From: Paragyromitra xinjiangensis
Taxonomy: Eukaryota > Ascomycota > Pezizomycetes > Pezizales > Discinaceae
Assembly (NCBI GenBank): GCA_038503065.1
Contig: JBCAMK010000021.1
Location: forward strand, 62,001 to 126,000
Direction: 5' to 3'
Length of the DNA stretch: 64,000 nt
A program made the translations under genes and the position numbers. Below, one piece after another: positions 1 to 11,528 of this stretch. How positions within the stretch are numbered: the stretch's first letter is position 1; each line of letters opens with the position of its first letter. The notes under the pieces were generated by a model. That model did no database searches, had not been told where the DNA came from, and worked only from the letters and a program-made list of their open reading frames with translations.

Positions 1-223
1 CCAGGGGTGTCGATAAGTGATCGGGAAATTTGCCGAATAGTCTGGCTAGCTATCTGCCGTATGTTTCAACGTCGGAGAGAAACGTTCCCGATATCTCTTT
101 CTCGGCCAGGAGAGCAAAAAGTTGTTGAGGATTCCGGGCTAACGAACTATGTGCCGCCCTGAACTGCGCAGGGCTTATTGGTTCAAACTCGAAAACAAGC
201 TCGATGAATTTATAGTCGGCCAT
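1..223 (-). pseudogene. partial or broken reading frame at the left edge
   Basis: On the minus strand an ATG at 223 opens a 57-codon frame that ends at a TAG at 50-52. The same frame then continues open to the window edge. The peptide (beginning MADYKFIELVFEFEP and containing LARNPQQLFALLAEKE) has a natural protein-like composition, and so does the stretch after the stop (LFGKFPDHLSTPL). This suggests either a gene broken by one nonsense codon or a first exon whose intron lies near the stop. I do not recognise the family. It is cut by the window edge, so neither length nor function can be judged. It could also be chance. Confidence 0.3.
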
Positions 224-671
224 TTCCTCAAGGGTTGTAGAGCGAGTTACTAAGACCGCTTGACCTACTTAGCAAGGTTTATTGTCGCAAGTGGGTACCA
301 GTGAGGCAGAGGGAAATGGTATTCGGAAGACGTAACGACGGATTGAGTTATGTATCACCCTTGATTTCCAAGCAAAGGTGGAGCATCATATAAATCTATG
401 CAAGAACTTCGATGAATGGGATGAATGGGGGGCCTTAAACCGCCAGGGTGGGTGTGGCGGATCAGACCAGTTCTAAGTTTATCTGTGGCTAATATTTTTG
501 CCTTTGATAGGTATTCCAAGTTGATCGTCAAATCGAATTATTATCTCCAACTACAGTAAGAGGCAACTTCATTTGCAATCAGTAAACTAACCCATCTTAA
601 AGGCAAAACCCATACCCCAAGCGCATACAACCAGTAATTCTTAAGTAAAGTTATCCATGCATGTGCAATTA

Positions 672-947
672 CTCAAGCCGCCGTTTTGGAGTGACTTACT
701 TGAAAAGGCAAGAATCGGTGATTTGGGCCATTCTACTAATACTTGGCAGTATTCAAGATCTCGCTTGGCATCTTTTCCCTACTATTTGGATACTCTTTCC
801 CCCCCATAGAGCTCTTTAGGCGTGGATTTTAAGGGAGATACAACCATATTCTAGCTTCTCGTATCTAGTTATTTCATATTCCCACTAGCTCGGTTGGAGA
901 ACAAGAACTTTCTTATCAGGTAAGTCACTTCAAAACGGCGCCTTGAG
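672..947. mobile_element. MITE with ~36-bp terminal inverted repeats, TA-flanked
   Basis: The left end (672 onward, CTCAAGCCGCCGTTTTGGAG...) and the reverse complement of the right end (ending at 947) match over about 36 bp with a handful of mismatches. Both ends are flanked by TA (670-671 and 948-949), as expected for a Tc1/mariner-type target duplication. At 276 bp with no coding capacity this is a non-autonomous miniature element. The arm mismatches suggest it is not a very recent insertion. The superfamily call rests only on the TA flanks. Confidence 0.7.
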
Positions 948-2662
948 TAGATTTGTGGGGCTGAGGCAGGGAATATTTCGGACCGTCTAGGCGTACTCTT
1001 GAGAACACCATCCCATTCTAGTAAGCTGAGTAGAGCAGAACAAATCAGGTGGATTTATCTTCGCTAGACCATGCCATTCTACTCGAGAAAACCCCTAGGC
1101 ACTGAACCACAGACTCCCTGAACGAAGAACCATAACTCCTGCATATCTACTCATTTTGCCGACACTCGAGTCTATCTGTCTTGGCGCCGGTTATTCCGAC
1201 ATTAACTGATCACGTGATAGACTCGGGTGTCGGCGACATGAATAGAAGCCTTTGCTATTGGGTTAGGGCTCGCTGGATCCTTGTTGGGTTGGTTGCTACC
1301 GGATTCACTAGCTGGAGGCAGCCAATCAAAAATCCGCTAGGCCTTTGCACCCCTTAACCCTTCAACTTCGTTCAGCAACTTCGTTCAGGGCAAATGTTGT
1401 TCGATACCTAGTATAATCAGTCGCAGCATACACAGCACTACGGCGTTAAACGATCTTCACTACGACACAATATACGATACCATATATATCAAACTATAAC
1501 AAGCAAAAGCGCTAGTGAGCACATACCTAACGAGGAAAGCGCAGAAGCAGATTGTAGTTATTCCGGAAACCTTCACCACTACCCGGCCCTAAAACATACA
1601 CCCGAACCTTCCAAACCACGACTATCGCTGACATTGCCCCATCACTCGATGCTACTTGGGAGCCACAAATACCTTAAATATTCCTTGATAACGCCCACGA
1701 ACTCCAGGATAGAAACCCGGGATAAAACTAGATTCAGAGGATACGTGTACTCAGCATCAAGACTACAATACAGGAGTTACATGTCACTGCAGAAGAGGCC
1801 ACCATGCTTACGAGTTCCCCACGGTGTCAGCGCACTATCTCTCGTTGTTTTGACTGCCAGGGCTCCGGGAGTTGGTATCCGGGAACGTTTCACCTCCGCC
1901 TCAGCTACTTACGCGGTAGAGTCTTGCTTAGGTCTAAGACTGCGTCACCGCTGTGATGATCGGGTTAGCACATGAAAGCGAAATACTTGTGCGGTATGTT
2001 TTGGGAAGAAAGTTAAACTATTGATTAGGTAGCATAATCAATCACAAAAGCCATCTCACTACTCCTACAAAGCGCCGTGTCCACAAGATCTAGCTATAGA
2101 TGCTCTGTCTTCACGATAGGACAACACATCGCCTACAGGAAAACGATGGGGAGCACACAAGAATCTATGGGGAAATGGTAAAGAGCAATAGTGTCTTTCT
2201 CTATACTCACTTTCACATCATTGAATCACTTTTCTAGTGGCCCAGCCGGTGCCCAGGTGGAATATTAGGATCCACAACGAGAGAAACCCACGGCAAGTAA
2301 AGCATTCAACTATGGTCAGCCATCATAGTTACATGTACATGTAGTTATCACAACCAACGATAACAGACCTAGAATCCACGATCGACGCATACACTCACAC
2401 CATATCATCGTGATATTCCTTAGGATTCTTCCCTAAACTACAAACCTCAATTCTAATCTCCCCTCGACTAGTATCCGAACCTCGATATATTCTGAGCTAC
2501 ATACAATCACACCCTATCTCCATTAACAAATTTTTAATCAAAGCACCCCAAAACTAGCACTCGCAAATTGATGCTGACGATCGATCACCAAAAGGTCGGA
2601 TACCGTATCCATTATCTTTCGAGCTAAGGTTACTCTAAACGGCTATTAGCAAAGCTCTACAA
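948..2662. other. intergenic, no supported gene
   Basis: Apart from the hairpin at 1158-1234, nothing coding is convincing here. A 113-codon frame at 1634-1975 (+) lacks a recognisable motif and splice partners and is not annotated. The region lies downstream of the NLR gene. Confidence 0.5.
1158..1234. repeat. short imperfect inverted repeat
   Basis: GCCGACACTCGAGTCTATC at 1158-1176 is the reverse complement of 1216-1234 with one mismatch, enclosing about 39 bp. No clear target duplication is visible. It may be the remnant of a small foldback element or a chance hairpin. Confidence 0.45.
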
Positions 2663-5600
2663 TCACCCTCTCGAGTAGCCAAAACTAATCAGAATGAAAA
2701 CATAGAACATACCCGATAGTTCCAACTCTACGGCACCGTTCTCCTTCAGGAGCCGGGTTATATTGGGATTATGTTTAGCAGCCTGCAATGCATTTCCATA
2801 TTCCCCACCCTGTGCGTTCACATCTGCCCCCCGTTCCAGCAGCAGTTCCACTAACTCCCTTTCTCCTTCAGAGACAGCAGCCTGCAATGCATTTCCATAT
2901 ATCCCACCCTGTGCGTTCACATCTGCCCCCCGTTCCAGCAGCAGTTCCACTAACTCCCTTTCTCCTTCAGAGACAGCAGCCTGCAATGCATTTCCATATA
3001 TCCCACCCTGTGCGTTCACATCTGCCCCCCGTTCCAGCAGCAGCTCCACCACCTCCCTACTTTCTATAAATGCAGCAGCCTGCAATGCATTTCCATATAT
3101 CCCACCCTGTGCGTTCACATCTGCCCCCCGTTCCAGCAGCAGCTCCACCACCTCCCTACTTTCTATAAATGCAGCAGCCTGCAATGCATTTCCATATATC
3201 CCACCCTGTGCGTTCACATCTGCCCCCCGTTCCAGCAGCAGTTCCACTAACTCCCTTCTTCCCCCAGAGACAGCAGCCTGCAATGCATTTCCATATATCC
3301 CAACCTGTGCGTTCACATCTGCCCCCCGTTCCAGCAGCAGTTCCACTAACTCCCTTTCTCCTTCAGAGACAGCAGCCTGCAATGCATTTCCATATTCCCC
3401 ACCCTGTGCGTTCACATCTGCCCCCCGTTCCAGCAGCAGTTCCACTAACTCCCTTTCTCCTTCAGAGACAGCAGCCTGCAATGCATTTCCATATTCCCCA
3501 CCCTGTGCGTTCACATCTGCCCCCCGTTCCAGCAGCAGTTCCACTAACTCCCTTCTTCCCCCAGAGACAGCAGCCTGCAATGCATTTCCATATTCCCCAC
3601 CCTGTGCGTTCACATCTGCCCCCCGTTCCAGCAGCAGTTCCACTAACTCCCTTCTTCCCCCAGAGACGGCAGCCTGCAATGCATTTCCATATATCCCACC
3701 CTGTGCGTTCACATCTGCCCCCCGTTCCAGCAGCAGTTCCACTAACTCCCTTCTTCCCCCAGAGACAGCAGCCTGCAATGCATTTCCATATATCCCAACC
3801 TGTGCGTTCACATCTGCCCCCCGTTCCAGCAGCAGTTCCACTAACTCCCTTTCTCCTTCAGAGACAGCAGCCTGCAATGCATTTCCATATTCCCCACCCT
3901 GTGCGTTCACATCTGCCCCCCGTTCCAGTAGCAGCTCCACCACCTCCCTTCCTCCTTCAGAGGCAGCAGCCTGCAATGCATTTCCATATTTCCCACCCTG
4001 TGCGTTCACATCTGCCCCCCGTTCCAGCAGCAACTCCACCACCTCCCTACTTCTTCTCCATGCAGCAGCCTGCAGTGCATTTCCATATTTCCCACCCTGT
4101 GCGTTCACACCTACCCCCCGTTCCAGCAGCAACTCCACCACCTCCCTACTTTCTCCAAATGCAGCAGCCTGCAATGCATTTCCATGTTCCCCACCCTGTG
4201 CGTTCACATCTACCCCCCGTTCCAGCAGCAGCTCCACCACCTCCCTACTTCCTCTCTGTGCAGCATCCTGCAATGCATTTCCATATTTTCCACTCCGTGC
4301 GTCCACATCTGATCCCCGTTCTAATAGAAGTCTCCCCATATCGGCACTTCTTGCGTGAAATAGCGGGGTCATGCCATCCTTCCCCAACGCATTGACGCTG
4401 TATCCCCAATTGCACAGCAATCTAACAGCCTCGCACGAATCCTCCTTAACAGCATGGTGCATCACTATAGTTTCCATCTCAAGTATTTCGCTATTGTCAA
4501 CCTGTTCCTGCTTGAAGCGATCCAAAACCAATGGCAAGTTCAAGAGAGATGCATTTAGCAAAGGTGGAAATATTGCGTTCTCTAGTCTATATTTAGGGAA
4601 TACGAATACATGTGGTGGCGTACTGCCCACCCATTGGATCGTATAGAAAATTTTTCCGTGATAGATAAACTGGTAAACAAGTCTCCAGAAATCATCGCTT
4701 AGGGATGTGAGAGCCCGAGCATGCTTTTGCCAACAATCAACAGCGTAGACTATGAAGGGTGAATTCCTCCTCCCGAAGATTCTCGCGGCCTCTTCAAGGA
4801 AGAGCATGTAAGTGAGACAATGTCGCGCAATTGTATCCTGCGCAGATTGAAGCTCAGGGAGATACGCATCGGGGGTGGGGCCGCTTTTTGCGCTTCCTGG
4901 ATCTCCCGCTGCAGCTGTTGAAAGAAATTCCATAACAGAATAGTGAACAAATTGTACCGTTGGCCCAAAATCGCTATACCGATAGGATTCCTCAACAGCA
5001 ACGACCTGGATTAAATTGGCGCAGCAGTTAACAAGTACCTGCGGGTCATTAACTAGATGCCGCTCAAGATCTTTAAAACATGTCATGTCCGGTTCAATCG
5101 CAACAGCTTCAGCAAGTTGCCCCAGGGTCAGTGGCCGTTCCGCATACGCCACCCACAGGAGCACCCTTCGCGCCAACTTCCGTTGTGTCTTATTTCCTTC
5201 AATCTTGGTGATGATCCTATGGTACATCTGCTCCAAATCCTCAGGGAGCGTCTGTAACGCTTCTCTTATTTCCGGGTCTGAGTATTGTTCACAGATGTGA
5301 TCCAGCTGGAACCCGACCCATAAGAACCTTTACAAAAGGTTAGCAACTTTTAATTAAAAACAATTTAAAGAAAGAAAATAGAGCTATGACATACATTCCG
5401 TCCGCCTTGCTTACAAGCGCATTAAAAATCTCCTCCTTCAAGTTCGGATCCCTCATCCTTAAAGAACCATCACTGACACGCCGATTTAATTCCGATTTGA
5501 CGTATGATTCAATATCTTTGTTAACCTTGGTAGCTTCGATTTGAATTGTCGCAACATCAGAGAATGCTCGCTGAATATCCTCCTCTTTTCGGCTAGCGAC

Positions 5601-7950
5601 GAATAGCTTGACGGTACCACCGGAAGTAATGGCCTTTTGGAGAAACCGCAAAAATTCCGGTCGTTTCTTCACATCACATTCATCCAGGGCATCCAGTACC
5701 ACAAAAACCTCGTCGAATCTCTTTGAGATGTCCAGGAACAGTGTTTGAAGTTCCAAAAATGTAGCTTTCTTTGCATTTTTGTGATGCATATCAAATAACG
5801 CCTCGAGTTCCTCCGGCAGTTGCTGCTTCTGCCGCGACAGTTGCTTTATAAAGGTTGCTACTAGAGTCGCAGGATCATACGATTCGATATAGCTACAGTA
5901 TCCATAAGCGACTCCGACGTTGTCGGATGAGCCGAACTCCCCAAGAAGAGTTTGCGTAACCAGCGAGCTATATCAAGCGTCAGATTTTATCGAGTAACTG
6001 CTTAAGCTACGATGGACTCTTACGATAGGATAGTTTTTCCTGCACCGGCTGTATCCAGAATAGATGTTAGTGAACTTACTCCTAGTAAACGCAGTATACG
6101 GCATAGAACTTCAAGAAGCAGTAATAATGAAAGAACAAAGATAGATCCATCATTCTCGCTTGAATAGATAAACACAATGCCTTCAAGGGATGTTGGATTC
6201 CCAAGGTATACCCAGCGTTATACCCAGCATTTGGAACCACACCAGGATAGTATTGGATTCACCAAAGGCTCGGTGCCACATAACCCTCCGAGGGAACCTC
6301 CCCAAGTGCCAAAGGGAAAATAAGAAGAAAGCTTCACTTACGAGCGCCATGACACCACAAGAGACGAGATTTGCTCCCACTGCGCCAACCCCCATAATTT
6401 CCATCACTCAGCAGCCATTCGCCCGTACTATCGAAGCGCTTTGAGAAGTGCCTCTGATGAGTTTCTTCGAAGTCTACACCTGACAGCCACTTAAAAGCCT
6501 CACGACGTTTTTCGTCTTCCTAAATATTAGCAACATGATTTCCGAGAAGAGATTCCAAATTACCTCTTAGTTTCTGATCTTCCATATCAGCTCTCAGCCG
6601 AACCCACTGGCGCTCAGTACTTCCATCAATTAGGCCTTGTACTTGAGCTGCCCTGAAAACAACATCGGCATGTCCCGAGAACTTCAGCTGTATCTCACGA
6701 AGGCGTACTTCGTAGGGTTCCCATGGAAGTCTCAGAAAAACCTTTAACGACGCAGATCCTAGGGAATATTAATCACCACAACACAATCCAAAACTTCAGA
6801 TTGCGACACTTACGGGACGTATTTCCTTCCTCATCCGTAAAGATTCTTCTCGTTTGAGTACAAAACTCCAGCAAATCACAATATACCTTCACAAGAGCCT
6901 ATATCATTGTTAACATTGGAAAATTACACTGGTAAAGTCCGCGAACGAGGCAAAACTAGCCCACCACATACGCAAGCTGCATATATAGGTAGGTAGTTAT
7001 TCCACAGTCCACAACTTCTTCCCGTGACCTCACGCGAGCAAGGGGAATAAAGACGACCACGGTAGGATAGACAAACCTCCTGCACGGGCACCGACTTCTG
7101 GAACATAGGCTCCGCATATCTGCACAGATAAGATAAATGGTCTTCTATGTGCTCCATCATGTCCGCCAATTTTTGGAAGAATCCAAAAAATCCCAAAGCG
7201 AGCTGCTCACATTTTATATCAGTGACCATTTAGCCAAGGAATACCTTGCCAGAGTGTATTGCTAAGAACCCACCTGTAAAATGCATTTGAATCCACCCAG
7301 AATAAGAGACGAATATTCCGGACTATATTGTATGCAAGCAGACAAAACCTCCATGAAGGAGTTGATCGTGTTCAATGTTTTCTCGACACCCGGAGAAAGG
7401 CGCCTTGACACACTGGATTTTTTGTGATTTTCGTCAAGGACCTTCACCTCTTCAATCAGCTCTAGGGGTGATTTGGCAAACTGCTCGTGAAATGCAGCCT
7501 TCTCCTTTTCAGTCAAAGTTCCTGCGTATCGCTTTATAGCTTCCTCGAGAGCGGGATCAGGAATATAACTATTCTAAAATTAGATCATCTTTAAACTTCT
7601 AGCGATTAGAATTCAATGTACCTTATAGACTTCTGAAGCTGGCCTGGCTGCTGGTACAAGCTCGGAGGAGCCAACGTGACTCCTGACGCTATAGAAACAT
7701 TGCCACCCTGACTGGGCCCTCTTGAGCTGGGAGGTCGTGAATTGGGGATGTTTTGCAGCTGGTTGGATTGCTGGTATGAATTTGGGGGGGCTAGTGTGAC
7801 GTTCGACGAAGAACCACCCCCCTGGGATAGAAGACCTTGAGACGGTGTTGGGCTAGAAGGTCGTGAACTCCCAGGATTTGGGCTGCTACGGCCGCTCGGG
7901 CTGAGTAATCCTTTAAAACTCTTATAAAGTCGCTCGCGCCGACCCCCCAT
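2663..7950 (-). CDS. NACHT-ankyrin NLR-type (STAND) receptor
   Basis: This encodes a fungal NLR: a STAND NTPase that acts as a signal-triggered switch in non-self recognition and cell-death control. The exon chain (minus) is 7950-7622, 7568-7274, 7202-7077, 6898-6814, 6758-6564, 6515-6342, 6048-6024, 5967-5395 and 5327-2663. It keeps frame throughout and gives about 1,488 aa. Order of parts: a Ser/Pro-rich N-terminus from MGGRRERLYKSF with a duplicated VTLAPP..YQQ motif; a DUF7708-like helical domain from ~110 (SACIQYSPEYSSLI); a NACHT domain with Walker A GAPGAGKT (~405) and Walker B VVLDALDEC (~500); a winged-helix-like linker; and ~16 ankyrin units (~930-1450). A GTATGT at 2712-2707 could splice to a tiny last exon ending near 2630, replacing the final residues. 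No frameshift or missing catalytic motif was seen. What it recognises is unknown. Confidence 0.88.
2778..4330 (-). repeat. 99-bp ankyrin repeat array of very high internal identity
   Basis: About sixteen 33-residue units lie head to tail within the NLR gene. The core is YGNALQAA....RE(L/V)VELLLERG followed by ADVNAQ. Units are almost identical at DNA level, and differences concentrate in two places: the residue before Tyr (E, I, K or H, plus GG/VG), and a four-residue patch after QAA(V/A) that reads SEGE, SGGR, FIES, SEGG, WRRS or FGES. Units at the N-terminal side (4330-4000) are more diverged than the central ones. Because 99 is divisible by 3, other frames stay open too, giving long shadow frames on the plus strand (for example 2763-4358). 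Confidence 0.95.
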
Positions 7951-9381
7951 GGCCGAGAAGCAGAAGGCAAACGTAATGTCTGATAAGGAAATTCGACCGT
8001 GGCACAAAGCAGCGAGTACTTAAAGTTATACTGTGAAGAAAGGCTTCAACGCGAGATTTTACGTATAAATCAAAAGAGCCGATTTCGATAGAGGAACGAA
8101 GAGGGAGAAAATTTGTATGAAGCCAAAGCGGGGGAGAACAGAGATACAGAGATACAGAACGGGCGGTCGTTTGTGATACCACAACCAAATACCCAACCCC
8201 ACGAATGGGATCACCACTAATTGACAAGGTGTCGCTCACCAGCCCCAACTCAGAACTCCCCTCCTCATAGGATGGATACTTTACTCATAGAGGGTCCTAT
8301 GGCACCAACAGCACTAACTTATGCGCTGCTCAAGCCTCAAAGGTATTTCAGTTGGCTGAGATCGCTGATCCTGCGCATGCATGACCCTGCGCAAGTATGC
8401 GATAGGAGATTAACCCACCCAGTAGAAATAAGCATTCGACCAGAACCCCCGCCCCGTGGAAAAATTAACCCCCCAACAGGCTTACCACTACTCTATTGCG
8501 TATGCTTCCGCCTCTTATGAATGCAACAACCTTCATTGAACGCAACCGGGCTGGGCGAGGTCGAAATACTTAAATAAAAATCTCCGCTTTAGGGAAATGA
8601 TTCAGTGGTTTAGGGCCCAATCCCCTAGTTCTTGAGGTCGATTCTAAACTGCCTAGCCTGGTCGCATTCGATGCCCAAACTCAGAGATGCTCAGACACGA
8701 GTAGGTGGACGCAGTGGCCTATGTTAAAATACTGCGACAGAATCCCCAACCTACGCATTAGGGAATAACTTACCATCGAATAGGCAGAGCAAAGACCCTA
8801 ATTAGTTATAAGTAGGTAACCACCGTTCTTTTTGGGCAAAACGAAAAATCCGATAATTGTTAGCCGAGACCCCTCTACTTTCAACAGAAATCTAAGCGAA
8901 TACGAGTGACACCTCGTGATGCATGGTAGTGCAGCAAATATCTCTGGATACAAATAGCTGCGAGAAACCCTTCGCTTCAATAACAAATATCGCAAAAATC
9001 CCGGATCGTGCTCTCATAATAGAACACGGATACATACTCGTGATCAGTGGGTCAGTCGTGAAGTTTGGTATGCATCACGTGAAGACGCGCTGAGGCACGG
9101 ACTCTGACACTAAGTCCCGTGAGACGATCTCTCGCTAAGAGCTGCTTAGGGTTTAGCTCTGGAAGGGATGCGGTTTCTCGGCTTTGACTGCAATCATAAC
9201 TTATCACTCAATATGTTCGAAGATTAGCGCAGGCCCTAGTACAGGTGGGTGTTATTAGGTTTACTACGGGGCCTAACAAGGTACATTGGTATTTAAATGT
9301 GGACTTCTGATAAGTCTGAATACTTCGCGTGTAGCTGCGGAATTGCACAGCCTGCGGCTACAAACGCACGGTAGCGAGGTA
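7951..9381. other. intergenic upstream of the NLR gene
   Basis: This stretch holds the NLR promoter side. I see no gene: the short frames (for example 8221-8520 +) have no family features. An octamer-like CACGTGA motif recurs (around 9077), but no binding protein can be named. Confidence 0.45.
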
Positions 9382-9891
9382 CAGTCACTAGTCAAAAGTG
9401 TTTGTGATGCGGTTTCAGATGGCGAAATCCCATGCAGCTAGCTTGGCAAGCCGATGTGTAGATTAAAAATTTACTATAAATCAAGAAAAAAAGATAAAAA
9501 TCGCATCTAAATTTTCAAAATACCTCAACCATTCTGGCTATCTAATCCTATTTTCGGTTAATTCCTCCCCTTTGTATTGATATTTTGGTGGATTTTTAAA
9601 GTTTAATAGGAAGTGCTTTGGCCCCGGTTGCTATGTGAAAATTGGTCTCGGCGGGAATTCTTAGTAATTTTTGGTAATGTTTGAAAATTTATTAAAAAAC
9701 AGCCACAAGAGATAAATACTCAGGGAAAATTTTTCATAATTTGACTAGGCCCATATGAGCGAATTTTTCAGCCAGGAGCCCCAGATATTTGTTCTTGATT
9801 TTTGATGAATTTCTAAAGTTGACAGCATTTCGGAATTTTCAAAAGGTCTGTGCTCTGAAACCGCATCACGAACACTTCTGACTAGTGACTG
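9382..9891. mobile_element. 510-bp TA-flanked inverted-repeat element (mariner-like, non-autonomous)
   Basis: The left arm, starting CAGTCACTAGTCA at 9382, and the right arm ending at 9891 are reverse complements over about 38 bp with two mismatches. TA dinucleotides at 9380-9381 and 9892-9893 flank the element. Termini beginning CAGT with TA duplication are typical of Tc1/mariner. The interior is AT-rich and carries no transposase frame. The right end lies about 300 bp upstream of the lectin start codon, so it could contribute to that promoter. Confidence 0.8.
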
Positions 9892-10197
9892 TAAACACGT
9901 GATAGATGATGCTTTAATTCCGACGTCCTCCCTCATTTGACGTGGTTGCAATTGTTTGATATTGGATGCCTGATAGAGCACCCAGGAGCCAATTAAACCA
10001 CCAGGGCTCTGGGTCGCGACGACGAACCGCCGCTGTCCGTCCTCTACTGTATCTATCAATTAAAGACCCTGCCTGATTTACCAACTGCATTCCTTCCCCT
10101 CTTTCGTATTCGATCTTATAACGCCCCGAATACGCAAAACTATTAGCCCCCATCAACCCCCGTAGCCGAACGTACAAGGCCGCTAGCACGTGTAGCC

Positions 10198-11528
10198 ATG
10201 GCCTCTCCCCCGCCTTACACCCCCGCTCCAGCCTTCTGCCGCGGCTCACTTCTAACCACCCAGCAACTCATCGCTGACTTCCAAGGTATATCCCCGCTCC
10301 TTCCCTTATGGTCTAGCTGCTAGCCTTCGTCTCATCTTTCAAATAGATTTCTACACCAACCTCGAGCACATCTCGTGCGCGCCTGTGTTCGTGTTTGAAC
10401 GTCTAGTGTCCAATGTAAGCAGCACGTAATCCTCCAACGCGAAATGGTGTTCTGGCACGCTTACAGTCACGTGTTTAGCTGAATCAAGTCTTCACTACCG
10501 CTCTTGAGCGAGAACGTCTCCGGCATGCTGTCGTCCTCGAACGGGAGCGACTTCAACATATTACTGCTGTCGAAAAAAATGAAGCGCTTCAGTTGGAGAA
10601 CGACGAACTTAAAAAAGAGCTCGCAGAGTTGAAAAAGGCCAGGAGTACGGGGAACACAGATCCGGTTACCGAGCCAGAGATATCAAACAACCCGGTCATC
10701 GGGACCTTCGACACTTTAGAAGTACGACCAGATCAGTCGCCATATCCGGATAGAACCTCAAAAAAAGTTTCATTCACCAATCCATATTCCACGCCACCGG
10801 GTATGGTTGTGGGTTTTAATGTACTAAATATCGCAAAAGACGCCAACATCCGCGTGAATTTCTATGCAAGCAACATACAGAACGACAGCTTCAACATCAA
10901 CATCGACAGCTGGAGCGATACGAAGCTATGTTATGGTAGCTGCTCATGGTTAGAGGTGGCACCGAACGACCCAGACTTCCAATTCGGAACCTTCGATACC
11001 CGAGAAGACCACCCCACGAATGAACACCAACTCCTCACTACACGTCTGATCACATTCCCACGCGTATACAACAAACCGCCTCAGGTGGTGGTCTGGTTAA
11101 GTTCGTTAGACTCATGCCGAGACATGAACGGACGCGCAGACATCTACGCAGACAACATTACCGCAACCGGCTTCACTCTACATATCGACAGTCGCTGTAA
11201 CTCAATAATTTATTTCGCTTCTGCCTCCTGGGTTGCCTATACGAGTGATAAGCCAAATATACACAGTGGCCGGTTCAGCACTTCGGATGTTAGACCGTCA
11301 GGCTCTCACCAGCTTTATAATGGTGGGTATCAGAGTTTTGGTAGTAATGTGTTTACTGCTCCTCCTCGCATTTTCTTAGCTATCAACTCGTTCGATATTG
11401 GTTGTAAAGAGGGTGTGCGGCTTAAAGTGAAGGCTTCTTCTGTTAGCACTTTTGGGATGGCTTGGCATATTGATGGTTGGGATACACATTTGTTCTCTGC
11501 GGGGGTCTCATATATCGCTCTTGGTTAG
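10198..11528 (+). CDS. H-type lectin protein with three lectin repeats and a coiled coil
   Basis: The predicted product is a 401-aa carbohydrate-binding protein. Exons 10198-10285, 10347-10414 and 10479-11528 splice in frame and start at an ATG in a good context. Residues ~55-105 form a charged heptad-rich coiled coil (LERERLQHITAVEKNEALQL), which implies oligomerisation. Three H-lectin repeats follow, each opening with a GTFDT.E.RP-like motif (GTFDTLEVRP, GTFDTREDHP, GRFSTSDVRP) and carrying the F..PP.V pattern and a W.D/W-type end (SCSWLEV, SASWVAY, GVSYIAL). H-type lectins (discoidin/Helix agglutinin family) bind GalNAc/Gal-type glycans. There is no signal peptide, so a cytoplasmic location is likely, as for many fungal defence lectins. 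It is transcribed divergently from the NLR 2.2 kb away. Confidence 0.85.

Noticed and set aside
1634..1975. 113-aa plus-strand frame
   Set aside because: No motif, signal peptide, splice partner or protein-like pattern could be found.
2763..4395. 531- and 408-codon plus-strand frames
   Set aside because: They are antisense shadows created by the 99-bp periodicity of the ankyrin-coding repeats.
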